A DNA stretch of 64,000 bases from Eretmocerus hayati. Lineage: Eukaryota > Arthropoda > Insecta > Hymenoptera > Aphelinidae. The position numbers were made by a program, and so were the translations under genes. The notes under the pieces are model-generated. The model saw only the letters and a program-made list of their open reading frames with translations, made no database searches and had not been told where the DNA came from. The stretch lies in the NCBI GenBank assembly GCA_029851415.1, contig CM056743.1:12082727-12146726 (forward strand). The letters run 5' to 3'. How positions within the stretch are numbered: position 1 is the stretch's first letter; each line of letters begins with the position of its first letter. Below, piece after piece: positions 21,344 to 32,410 of this stretch.

Positions 21344-22201
21344 TTATTGATATGGTTTTATGGAAAATGACTGAATCGAATGTTTAGAATTGCAAAAGAC
21401 GATTTGAATTTTTGAAAAGAGGATTGATTTTTTTTTTTTTTTCCTCAAGCACAGTATAATAAAAATTGTGAGAGCACAGGAGTTCAATCTTTGAGACTCT
21501 TGCTGGTCTTTGTCTTCAACGGGGTCGTTTTTAGACTTATTATCAATATCCTCAGAGTGAGAATTTTGACTGACTGTTAGATCAAAGGGCAGAGTGTGAT
21601 TATCCGGAGTGGTACTTTGATTGGTTTCTGATTTACTATTGCTGACCTTTGATGACTGTTTCAAGAGTGACTTAGGTATATTTTTGGTCAAAGTCTTTCT
21701 CAAAAGTGATAGAGGTGACGGCTTTTTCTTTGGTTCAGTTTTTTGTGGGTTTGGTTTGGTGTTGTATGGTTTTGAGGATGAAGTAGAGGGGGTAGCTGGA
21801 ATTGGCAAGGTTGCGGTGGGGTGAGCTTGTCTGTTTCAACCTAACTGTATATACTCGATATCGTCAGCTACAAGTGTGGCAACGTTAGGTTTTTTCTGGG
21901 GAATCGAATCTTTTTTAGGGATGTTCGGGATTTTGGAGAAGCCTGTCTTTTCTGGGATGTCAGGGCACACAATTTTGGTACAAGACTTCCTTCTCGGCTT
22001 GTAAGGGAAGTTTGAAGAAGTTCTCTTTCCAGAGAAACTATGGATTAATGAACGAGATGGATTTTTATATTCATCAGGTTCGGAAACGGGTGGAATAGCA
22101 GAAGAGACGGGGTTGAAAGGTATTGGGCCTAAAATATTGGGTAAAATACAGTTGGTGTTCTGATTGACGGAAGCAACACCCAAATCAAGAGGTATACGCA
22201 A
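21344..22201 (-). pseudogene. Proline/serine-rich ORFs broken by one in-frame stop
   Basis: Two frames in register (22201-21836 and 21808-21344) are separated only by a TGA and a few codons. Both are rich in Pro, Ser, Lys and Thr, with motifs such as LPNILGPIPFNPVSSAIPP and PSTSSSKPYNTKPNPQKTEP. Neither has a proper ATG start. They follow the 22185-23160 frame after a frameshift and probably form one decayed, or heavily spliced, gene with it. The last third, after QQESQ, looks non-coding. No family was recognised. Confidence 0.35.
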
Positions 22202-23160
22202 CTATTGGTTGAGATTGGCACAGGATAAGAGTTTCGTGGGGGAGATGGGATGGGCAGAGACGGTAGCTGACGGTTTGGTTCAAGTGCAGAATGTGTGATA
22301 TGCAGTAAAGGTGGAACTTGTTGATTGGAAGATTCGAGTCTGGTGCTAAACCGAGGGCAGCTGCGGGTGCTTGCTGAGCGTCACGAGAGCAAGTTGGCGT
22401 AGACGTAGGTTGGCTTCGATCACAGTTTGTCTTGACTTTGACGTATGCTTTTACAGCGGCGTTTCGAAATGTTAGTCTATCCCAAATTCCAGCATCTGAT
22501 GATGGTACGTGAAATGACTGTCGAAGAGACAAGCTTTGAGTTGATGGTTGATGACAGGGAGGAGGAGGTGGTGGAATTTGTGGTTGGTATGTAGGGAGAG
22601 GTGGCTGTATATGTCGCGAGATCGAGTTTCGAATAGTATTTTGTGGTTGAGTTGACGAGGCCTGTGCACGGTTTTGTGCACGATTCTTCAATTCTTCGTC
22701 TCGTTCTATAAGGAATACTGCTAGTAATCTAGTTGCAAAGGCGGCTCGACATTGATAATCAAGTTCTAAAGATGGTGGTAGTCGGCCTTGCTCGAGCAAT
22801 TTTTTTAACTGGTCTGGCGTCGGTGGAGGTTGATCAGGAGGTCTTTGGTTTCTGTCGGCAAGTTGGGCAGCTCTAATAGCCCATTCAAGAATTTGGGTTC
22901 TCGTGCCGAATTCAACTTCACGGGTGTGCGAAACCCAGCTAACACCAAAGACGTTGAGACTTTTTTGGAGTTCGTCTCTCAATTGATTGAGTCGATGCCA
23001 CTCAATTTGACCTGGCCGTCGTCGCTTGGTGACTTGCGATCGATATCCTTGATCATCCACTGCGAATGATCTTACTAATGAGTTGATGTTTGTGGAGTTC
23101 TGACGAGATGAAAATGGTCTGATTTGATTTGAAAGGAGAAGAGATGATATTTTTTTCTTG
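22185..23160 (-). CDS. Unrecognised ORF with proline-rich middle
   Basis: The frame is open from about 23160 down to 22185 with no internal ATG, so it is an exon or a truncated ORF. The N-terminal part is charged and helical-looking (IEWHRLNQLRDELQKSLNV, with Arg/Glu-rich segments). A central stretch is rich in Pro and Gln (PPPPPPCHQP). The end runs into a different frame of the neighbouring ORFs. It could be a host gene or the remains of an element's structural protein, and nothing seen decides between them. Confidence 0.35.
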
Positions 23161-23295
23161 AGAAAGAGGAGAAAACGAATAGGGTATCTAATTTACCACT
23201 AATTTTCCAATGACCAAGTTCTAAATTGGATGATTTTTTTGAAACCCAAAAGATGAATGAGATGATTAGTTGAAAGAAATTCTAACCTGTGGTAT

Positions 23296-24005
23296 CTATT
23301 GGGAAGTCTTCAGAAAGGATAGCATTTCCCCAAGGTTTTGAGCTCGTTGAGGGGAGTCGTCTTGGAGTGGTGTAGAGTGGTGGTTCGAAAAACCAGCTCG
23401 GAAGAACTTTTCGTGATACAGTGCTTTTATGTAGTCTATTTCTAAAGAACTCATACAAAGCTGATAAGCTCTTTCTCTTGACTCTTTGCGTACGCTATCT
23501 TCGCAAAATCCTCCGTGATATTCGAAATTTTCGGCAATGATGTCTAATTGCCTTTCGAGCGTACAGGGATGGTTCAAAAGTAAATCTCTAGTCTTCAGTT
23601 TTATTACTGGACCTAAAACCAGGACTTTTGGGAATAATGTATCTGGCGTTATGAAAATGTCACCATCCAGATTCTTCAAAAATAAATTTTTCAGATAGGA
23701 GTTGTCAAAAACTTCGTTGCAAAGTATGCGGAATCTCCGAATAACAGCTTCAGGGGCTGAGAAAAATGTCAGGGGACGAATTTCGTCGTTGATTTTTAGA
23801 ATGTTTATTGAGTCACCACACCATTCAACAGAGCCCTGATTGATATGGTTGTGAAAAATGTATACTCGAGTGATTTTACTATTCGAAGTTATAAGTGTAC
23901 GTGAAATCTTCCGAGCCGATTGATAATGAAGATCAAAGATCTCCCCGAGACCGACTTGGTTGATTTTGGTCACGAGAAGATGAAAATTAGATGGTCTTTG
24001 GTCAT
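23296..24005 (-). CDS. Unrecognised ORF, about 235 codons
   Basis: An open frame on the minus strand starts after a GTCAGTCAG acceptor-like site near 24006 and ends with TAG at 23296-23298. It has balanced composition and looks coding (for example KINQVGLGEIFDLHYQSARK and DIIAENFEYHGGFCEDS). No ATG starts it, so an upstream exon is expected, and the tandem repeats at 24.0-24.9 kb may have replaced or lengthened that intron. I do not recognise the protein. Confidence 0.4.
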
Positions 24006-24007
24006 TT

Positions 24008-24870
24008 GTTTCTGACTGACAGGTTATGCTCCTGACTAGTAGGTACTCATTTTCTTGTCTCTAACCTGCACCCTATCAAATAAATCAGTCAATTTTATAT
24101 TTGTGAGTCACTACTAATGATGTCTATTCAATAATAATGTTCTCTTCTATCGATCGATTACTTAGTAAAGTAACAAACAAATGTTTTCCTCTTTTCTACG
24201 TAGAATCCTTCACAAGTCAATCATGCTAAAGCGAGGTACAAAACCTATTGACTAATTTATCAGAGTCATGGAGAATATGAGTTGACTAGTTACGCTCTTT
24301 CATTTTGAGGTCACACGTTGCTAAATTAGTTTTCCCATTTCTTGAAACGAGGCAGAATATTCGTTTCTGAATTACAGATTATGCTCATGACTAGTCATGG
24401 CTAGTTGAGAGAAAACAGGTAATCTGACTTGGACCCCATCAAATCATTCAGTCAATTAGTCATTAGTGAAGAGTACATATCAAATTCTTGTATCAACCAG
24501 TTAGTTGTTAGAGTAACAGACAAATTTTCTCGGCTTTTCCTCATGAATATTTCACAAGTCAATCATGCTAGAGCGAGGTACAAAACTTATGGACTAATTC
24601 ATCAGAGTCATGGAGAATATGAGTTGACTACTTGCGCTCTTTCATTTTGAGGTCACATGTTGCTACATGAGTTTTTCCATGTCTTGAACTGAGACAGAAT
24701 ATTAGTTTCTGATTGACAGATTATGTTGATGACGAGTCACCAGTTTAGAGAAAATAGGAGTTCTAATTTGAATCCCATCAAATCATTCTGTCAATTTGGT
24801 ATTCGTGAGCAGTATATGTTGTAGTCATAACTCATTGATCACTCAGTAGAGTAATAGACGAGTATTTTCA
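24008..24870 (+). repeat. Tandem array, unit about 350 bp, 2.5 copies
   Basis: Copies start with TTTCTGA at 24008, 24364 and 24707. They share TCACAAGTCAATCATGCTA, a GAGGTACAAAAC block, CATGGAGAATATGAGTTGAC and TTCATTTTGAGGTCACA. The third copy is partial. Confidence 0.85.
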
Positions 24871-25628
24871 AGAGCTATGGATGAACTGTAACTGGTCCTC
24901 AACTCAAAATCTGCTAACATGAATCTGGTCCACTCTGACTCTGAACAACCTATATATGAGGGGCACTTAAATGAATCCTGGTTTCTATGAAATATGTTCT
25001 TTCACCACAGACTCTAGCTTCATGATCTTACAACAATATAATATACCATGAATACAATCAGTAAGAACCATGAACATGTTCTATCCTTGTTATTGTAGAC
25101 TTTCAACAAAACTATCCTCAACGCTTAGTCTCAGGAGTGTACTCGCTTGTTTATTATGCATTAATAACTATCTAGTGCTTTGATGTGGGGATGAGAGAAC
25201 GATATTCTACAAACTCTGCGTGGAAATCTTGACATATTGACGAAACTGTTCATATCATTTACTATGAAGAATCTCTTTCATTTTCAGGTTGGCCACCAAT
25301 TCTTCATGATTGAATAATCCATCTGCCATTAACAAATTACAAGTAAATTTCTGTACCACGTCAGCGGCATTTCCAATTATGTGAGTGTGACTACTCATAG
25401 GTTAGAATTTTCATCTCATTCTCATTTTTCCAAAATAAGTTTCGAAAGCACTGACATTTTATTTCATGGCAATCAAAACATTATTTTGCCAATATAGAAG
25501 AGAATAACAGATATCTTTGTTACAGCGTTTTCTTTCATCGGCGTGTGAGTTCGTGCAATCCTGTTCTTGCCGCCTTCGTCAGCACAACCACCATCCACAC
25601 TATCACCTCAAAGTCGTGCTCAACTACA
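24871..25628. other. Upstream flank of the BED/hAT gene
   Basis: No gene or repeat was recognised. The final part presumably includes the 5' untranslated region and promoter of the plus-strand hAT-derived gene. Confidence 0.35.
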
Positions 25629-28127
25629 ATGGGGCGGAAACTTAAAATGGGAAAATGGGAAGGATTCGATATAGTGAGAGCTCTGGTAGATGGCAAGAAT
25701 AAAATCACTGGTGCCCGCTGCAAGAGTTGTCTGACATTTTTGGCCGGAACCGGCACAGACAACTTGAGCTCACACAGGTTTGTGATAAGTCATTGAATTG
25801 TAATAGAGTAGGATTGCGCTCATTAGCTAAAAACAGAATGTTTCACTAATTTCTTGTACCTCAAAATCAGGAAGTTTCAACTCGCCTTCTTATTGTTTGT
25901 AAGTTGCATCTAAATCGCAAAATACCGTCAAATTGGGTAACGTTGGTACAGTGGGTGCAACTTTGGTACACCCCTGAAAAATGACTTTCAGAGCTCCATT
26001 CGGCAAGGTGAATGATTCTATCGCTCTGAAACCTATCCTTCCTTCTTGGTATACACATAAACGATATGTTAAACCACCGTAGATCCCGTGTGAATGATTG
26101 TAGTCGTTTATCGAAGCTTTTTTCAAAAAGAGAGATTTAGCACTGATACTCGAGTGGTCCAGTTAGTGTACCTGGCAAAAAGTGTTCCCGAACGAACTAC
26201 GGGTGTATAATGCTACGTTTCCATCACATATATCACCATATTGAAGAAACCATCGTTACATTGAGGTATTTGAAGCATTTGGAATTTTAATGAATGATAA
26301 ACAGGGAAAAAAGACATGAAAAAACGTACCAAAGTTACCCCACTCTAGGTAAGAAGCATGAGGATAGGGTAACTCCAGTACAACTTCCTATGACAGCTTC
26401 TCTCCAACTGATCTTGAGTCGAATGATGGTCTACGAGGATTTAAAATGTTTCAAAAGGCTTAGAATGAGACGTCTGAACGATTAAAATTAATTCTCTCGC
26501 ATGGTGGTGGATAGAATTGAGATATTCTGTAAGTGTACCAAAGTTGCCCAGTCGGGGTCTAACTTTGGTACACTTCTTCAACTGCTAATAGCTCCGGCTT
26601 AAACTCATCAAATTGAACTTTGTAACCCGTCAATCGAAAGCTGAAACTGTAAGCTTTCGATTGACCACTAATAGAAGTGGGTTTTGTCAATGTATGTTGG
26701 AATGCGGAGCCAAACAAAATAAAAAGCACCGAAAACGTACCAAAATTACCCAATTTGACGGTACTGATCTTTCATTCAGTAAGGGCACTTACTAGTCTCA
26801 CTGTAGTCTACACTTTTCATTGCCCAAGCGCAGACAGTATCCAATTCCGAAACATTTTGAGAATTAATGAAGTCATTTTAGTTCACGTAGAAGACATTTG
26901 ATGTGTTTTTCAATTTTCTTATAACCTAATATTAACCACGATACGAAAAAGAGAACTTGGAACTGAATAGTATGAATAGTTCCTAGAAATCCGTTGCATT
27001 GCAATTATTTCGATGGTAGATGTTCAACGATACTTTGGATCGTTTGAACGAAGACTTATTCTCAATGATTGAAATTCGTGGGAATATATTAAATATGGTG
27101 ATTTATTATAATTTTTGAAAAAAAAAAATAAACGAGTAAAACAATCAAACAATAACAATGTCGAGCCTCCGTTGTAAGCGCTGAATATATAAGACTCAAA
27201 TAATTTATGTACACGTATCTTATCACTTTCGAATGGATCTGTGGAAATGACTCATTCAAGTGAAAAAATCTTTCCATTTCCAGGAGAACTTGCTCGAGTT
27301 CCACAACCGTCGCAGCTAATTCAACATCTTCGGTAAGGCAACCGCTTCCAGACGTCGATATAAATCGCAGCCCTCCTAGCCCGAAACGGATGAACTTAAG
27401 AAACGCTGCTACAAACCAAAGTAATCAAAGCTGCTCTCCAGGGCAGGGTCTTGACATTGCCTCACCAGAAACAGCGGGTAACACTGAACCTCTTCTATTC
27501 AAATTTTGCTTGTATTACGGGATTCCTTTTGAAAAAATTCAGCATCCAATTTCTGTGAAATTGCTTCAAAGTCTTAATGGTGATTTCAAAATGCCATCTC
27601 CTCAGGATTTGAAATCTTCTATCATGACAAGAGTAGTCAAGGAATCCCGTAATCAGCTCAAAAAGACAATGTTTGCTGACGTGATGATTGTAAGCTTGGC
27701 AGCTCCTGACGTCGTAGTTTGTCATGTAATGACACGAGATCAGAAGCTAATTTTATTGAAAACGTGTACGATTGTAGCTTGCGCTGATAGAAGAGCTGCA
27801 ACTGAAAATTTCTGCTCAATAGCTGTAACATTTGCTCGGGCTAGTTTCGGAGTACGGATAAGATATATATTTTATTCCGGGGTCGGCATTTTACGCAAAG
27901 ATGGTGAAGTAGAAGACATCCACTACTTCATGTGCCCTTTCCTCCATGAAGTAGTAGAAAGTCTCTTGAAGTTTACTGATAAGGGTATGTCTACCGCTTC
28001 GGCAATTCAAAAGCATAAGATATATACGTGCTCGTTACGCAAAATGATGACAAAGATGGACAACAAATCTTATAGCATGGCTGAGGCTTTGCAAGACTTC
28101 TTCGTTCTAATGGAAGAGGGAGTTTGA
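25629..28127 (+). CDS. BED-finger plus hAT transposase-derived gene, 5' part (hAT-1)
   Basis: Exon 25629-25777 starts with ATG and encodes a BED-type zinc finger (CKSC...LSSH). Its donor is GTTTGT at phase 2. The acceptor TTTCCAG leads to exon 27284-28127, and the join keeps the frame open through a Ser/Pro linker ending in PSPKR, then into a hAT transposase-like region (LLFKFCLYYGIPFEKIQHP). The reading totals 330 residues and ends at TGA 28125-28127. The same frame continues downstream with more hAT-like sequence, so the stop probably truncates the original transposase. BED fingers bind DNA and hAT catalytic domains cut and join it. The catalytic residues could not be verified. It may be a dying transposon or a domesticated BED gene. 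The 1.5-kb intron contains a MITE. Confidence 0.62.
25925..26761 (+). mobile_element. 837-bp MITE with TA duplication
   Basis: Terminal inverted repeats of about 25 bp begin CCGTCAAATTGGGTAA at both ends and are flanked by TA (25923-25924 and 26762-26763). There is no coding capacity. It lies in the intron of the BED/hAT gene and shares a GGGTAACTTTGGTACA-like motif several times. The TA duplication suggests a Tc1/mariner-type source, but this was not established. Confidence 0.8.
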
Positions 28128-28819
28128 CAGATGAACCCAGAAGCAATGCAGACTTTCGAAGATCATCTATCGATATTACATCTTGTCATTAATTTCCTTC
28201 ACCCGACATATCGCGGCGAGAGTTTCGCAGATTACACGGTAATGCAGGACAAAGTATTCGGCTTTTTACTTGCAAATTTTGTAGGTGACCATAAAGCGCT
28301 GATTGCCGTTGGCAGTTACAAAGAGCAGGTAGGCATATTCAATAGTCTCAGTAATCAAAGGGGCAACGCAGAGAATTATTGGAAAGTCGCTGGAGCAGCG
28401 TCTGAATCTTTCAGCGAATATTCTCTATTCATGTGCCGGATGCCAGCCTTCATAAAGCTACCTGGAGTAAATTATCTCCAGTCGGTCACCGCCTTGGGTC
28501 TTCCGAGTTCGGAGCATCTGGTGAAAATCGCGTCTTCTCTCCATGTTAATGGCGTATGAAACAAATATGTTTCCCGCGAGGTTAGACGTTCAAATTTGCA
28601 CGCAAGCTTCGGACATTCCTTACGGAGTGTCTCATTTACTATAATCTCAATCGACAAAGATATAAAATACTCAGTCAATTCACGACATATCCGCAGGGTT
28701 TCTGCAACCATCTTCAAATAATCCGCGAACCACGAAGTGGAAGTGAAAAGACCCAGTTTTTAGAGCTGAAGAGATTTGTCGATACCGCGCGTCAATATTA
28801 TCGATTTGGAATGAAATAA
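28128..28819 (+). pseudogene. hAT transposase C-terminal remnant (hAT-1)
   Basis: Directly after the TGA at 28125-28127, the same frame continues to 28559 with hAT-like motifs (LHPTYRGESFADYTVM, then YWKVAGAASESF before the dimerisation region). After that frame ends, other frames at about 28575-28819 carry typical hAT C-terminal sequence (LIYYNLNRQRYK). The dimerisation domain is therefore split by frameshifts. Together with the upstream exons this describes a hAT transposase that has lost its C-terminal half through one nonsense codon and at least one frameshift. Confidence 0.6.
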
Positions 28820-30094
28820 TGAACACGACTTCCCACATTGCATTCTGCAAATAATTTCCTCCGACCGAGTTACAATTTTCATGAAGCTTTCCATGCTTTG
28901 GAGCTTTCTCAGGAGCCAACAACCCAACAACGTCCAGAAATAAGAAAAAGCATCTAGCAACTCACTCTTGTGACATTCCATTTTTGCACCAAGGGTACAG
29001 CTCAAAGGGCAGCATACCATCTTCAGACAATTTGATCACTTACATATTTTATGGAAATTCGTGATAAAAGTCATGGCATCTTGGAATACCGTTTCGAAAT
29101 CCGTACTTGAAAGTCATTCTACATCGTTTCTGTACAGACATGACTGATTTGGTGAAGACGAAGCTTTCTCAGAAATAGTCCCATCCATAGGAAATAAAGA
29201 CGTGTCCTGTATCTAGTACCAACACTGGTACGAGCCTTATGTGTAAGGGTTGGCCTTGATTCTTTTCGTCAACTTCGATGAAAAATTCAGAGGAATTGAA
29301 GAGCTATCGCCATTAATTTCATTTGATCACCAATTTTTATGCGCCTCTCCACTAAAGAAATCTTTTTGGAAAAAAATAAGAAATTAACTGACCGGATCAT
29401 GGACAATCTGTAATAACTTTCGTCATCGGATACAAAGTCCTTGAGCAGCGCTTCAATACGTCATGGGTTTCGTTCCGTTTTTTGAATTGCCATAAGATAT
29501 GCAGGGCGTCGAAGATTCACTTCAAACCACGAAAATGTGGACTTTTCCATCTGATACAGCTCGGAGGTGCATAAAAAGAGCCGCGGAAACGTGCAATAAT
29601 ACACTTTAAAGAGTATTGAAAGAGCTTCAAAATAACCTGAGCAGGACTCAATTTTGCTCACCTGTATTCGAGATATCGAGATGAGAGAGTCAACGAGTTA
29701 TGTTGTGAGCGATCTTCCACTTTTTACACGTAGTGCACATTTTTCACCCACTCAGCGGAAATTACCAGAGAATTTTTTTGGCTTTGCTAAATTTTTTTTT
29801 CAATTTGGTTTTACAGCCCCAAGCGAATGAAAAAAACTTCAACGATGATTTGAAGATGGTTGAGGATACACTGCCAGGTTGACGTTTGATTATCAGAATA
29901 TTCGCATCGTTTCTTTCGTTTTCATATGATAATTGTTACACACAATCATTTCGTCTCCTCAATGTCACCAGCGATTCAAATAAATTTCATTTCCTAAACT
30001 CGCCTCGAATATTCAACAATTGTATAACAATTCTGTATTGCATCTCCTTAATCGTATTCGTTAGTTGCATGTGAGTGATTCCACGAGAGAACAA
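28820..30094. other. Unassigned AT-rich stretch
   Basis: No gene, RNA or element was recognised. No hAT terminal inverted repeat could be confirmed here. Confidence 0.35.
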
Positions 30095-30850
30095 CATATG
30101 GTCGAAGGTAGGGTCTCAGATTCCTCTTGGAGTGAACTTTTTCGATTCTTCGAGTTGTAAGAGGACCATCTGTCACGATAAAAAGAATTGGAAATTATTT
30201 TGGGACCTTCGAACACAAACCAAAATAATGTTTGCGACACACTGTGCGGAAAAGTGTCTTTTCCGCACTGATTTTCCATTTTCTTGCACAATTTGTCGAA
30301 ATAGTACATTTCGATACAAGGGCGGAAAACTTTTTTTTCGCGTCCGAGTGGAATCATCACGAGGATGCGAAAAATAAGTTTCACATCCGTGTATCGAATA
30401 CTATTTTTTGACAAACTGTGGGAGAAAGTGGAAAATCAGTGCGGAAAAGTTACTTTCTCGCACAGTGTGTCAAAAAACACATTTCGATACACGTGTGTAA
30501 AACCTATTTTTCGCATTTTCGTGTTAATCCCGACCTTTGCTTACGGCTCACACCGGAAACCCATCACTTGGACGTGAAAAAAAATTTTCCCACCCTTGTA
30601 TCAAAATGTACTACTTCGCCTTTTTTCACAACATTTTCGTAATTTTTTCACACTCTAATCGTTATATCTCAAAAAAAATCATAGATAGAGGGACGCGGTT
30701 CCGTTCATCTGAAAGGTGAGTGAAAAACATATCACATCAATTTTGAAATGCCGGTTCTGATATCACCTCGATTATAGATGGATGACTTCGTGGAAATCAT
30801 CTTTATTCTCAAAAAGCTATTTATTTGGAATATTCAAATACGCTGCTAAA
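30095..30850 (+). repeat. Dispersed repeat family D, copy 1, with internal insertion
   Basis: The ends match 42735-43070: GTCTCAGATTCCT, TCTGTCAC.ATAAAAA, then CGTTATA.CTCA and ATCACCTCGATTATA. About 380 bp in the middle (30220-30600) is absent from the other copies. It contains an inverted repeat with GTGCGGAAAAGT segments, arms near 30233-30320 and 30385-30480. Confidence 0.6.
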
Positions 30851-31022
30851 AGAGATTAGCAGAAAGCTTTCTCTTGGCGAGATCTGCGATTCGAATAATG
30901 TTTCGAGAATTTTCGAAAAATTTGGTATCAACCAAAAGCTTAAAAATCAAGGGAAAATATGTCTGTAGGTCACTCAAATTGAGATAAATATGTCGCAGAG
31001 TAAGCTAAGAGAGGAAAATGAA

Positions 31023-31348
31023 TATCCATAAGAATGTTTTGCTATTTTCTGTGTTAGTGTTTGGGGAAAGCTTTTGAAAGAGATTTGGGCCATCTAGACT
31101 GAGGTTTTTTCGATGATTTCTATCGTTTGGTTGAGACAGAATTTCGATGGAGTGAGTTTAAAGATGATCAAAATCGAGTTTTTGTTTATCCATAAAAATG
31201 TTTCGCTATTTTTTGCGTTAGTGTTTGGGGAAAGCTTTTAAACGAGATTTGGGCCATCTAGACTGAGGTTTTTTCGATGATTTCTATCGTTTGGTTGAGA
31301 CAGAATCTCGATGGAGAGCTTTTAAAGATGATCAAAATCGATTTTTTG
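31023..31348 (+). repeat. Tandem duplication, 164-bp unit
   Basis: Two head-to-tail copies (31023-31186 and 31187-31348) both start TATCCATAA and share GTGTTTGGGGAAAGCTTTT and GATGATTTCTATCGTTTGG. They differ at only about 15 positions. Confidence 0.88.
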
Positions 31349-31674
31349 GTGAAAATTTTGATTTTTTAGGGAATTTGAGGTACATAGAGATTAAATGAAA
31401 TTTTGGTATTAACCAATCGATAGATCTCGCAGAAAAAATCATAGTTTAGGTGACTCAATTTGTTGTGAGAGTGTGTGAGAAAAAGATATTCATGTATTAA
31501 AAGTCGAAATTCGAGCACTTTTGCTTGAAAAAGCCCATGGATCAAATTTGACTGGGAGCCGAAAGCTGCCAAATCACTGGGCTCTCAGAAATTGTATTCT
31601 GGACAACTTGTAGAAAGCCAAAAGTTGATAAGGTGACCAGTAAAAGGGAAAGCGTGTCCGGTATAAAACAAGAA

Positions 31675-31692
31675 ACACACACACACACACAC
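31675..31692 (+). repeat. (AC)9 microsatellite
   Basis: A run of AC dinucleotides, 18 bases long. Confidence 0.9.
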
Positions 31693-32064
31693 GAACACGG
31701 ACAAAGGGGTGCAAAGATGGGTTTCTAGCTGATGTGGAAGACCATGAGGAGGAAAAGTGTTACCTACAATTGATCGATTTTGACGAGAGGAAGAGAATGG
31801 TCTAAGCCTTTTTTAGATAAACGGAATTTTGTTCAACTTAATATTGGATTTAGTAGAAAATTTGATCAAAATTTTGCTGGTATGAAAACAAAGCTTTCTC
31901 TTTAGAGAAAGCAAAAATGCTCGAGAAATATCTTTAAACCCAAGAATGCAGATAAAAAATTATTGTATTCGTGGAGAAAACAACTTCTCACGTGAGAATG
32001 TGTTTCAAATATGCTCAAAGAAAATCTAAAAGAAAAGCTAAAGCTTTTGGAAAAAAAAATAAAA

Positions 32065-32410
32065 GATGATTTTCACGTAATCATCCATTTAGAGGTAATA
32101 TGAGGACCAGATTTCAAAATGACTTTTGATAGTGTTTTCGCTTGCCTTCCAGACGCGCTGAAGCGCGTCCCTTCATCTAACATGATTTTAGAGCTACAAC
32201 GATTTGAGTGTGAAAAAGTTACGAAAATGTTGCAAAGAGAGTTGAAAACATGATTTTGATTTGTGTAGCGAGGTCCAAGAAGACATTTACAATTTGTTTT
32301 ATGGTGACAGATGTTCACCTTTCAACCTACAGAATAAGAAAAGGTCACTGAGAAAGAAATCTGAGACTCGATTGTCGACCATGTATCACTTTCTGATGGA
32401 ATTACTCATG
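32065..32410 (-). repeat. Dispersed repeat family D, copy 2, inverted
   Basis: This is the reverse complement of part of the 42.7-kb copy. It contains TGGTGACAGATGTTCA and ATCTGAGACTCGA segments at its right end. A short perfect hairpin (GACGCGC/GCGCGTC) lies near 32152-32169. Confidence 0.55.
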
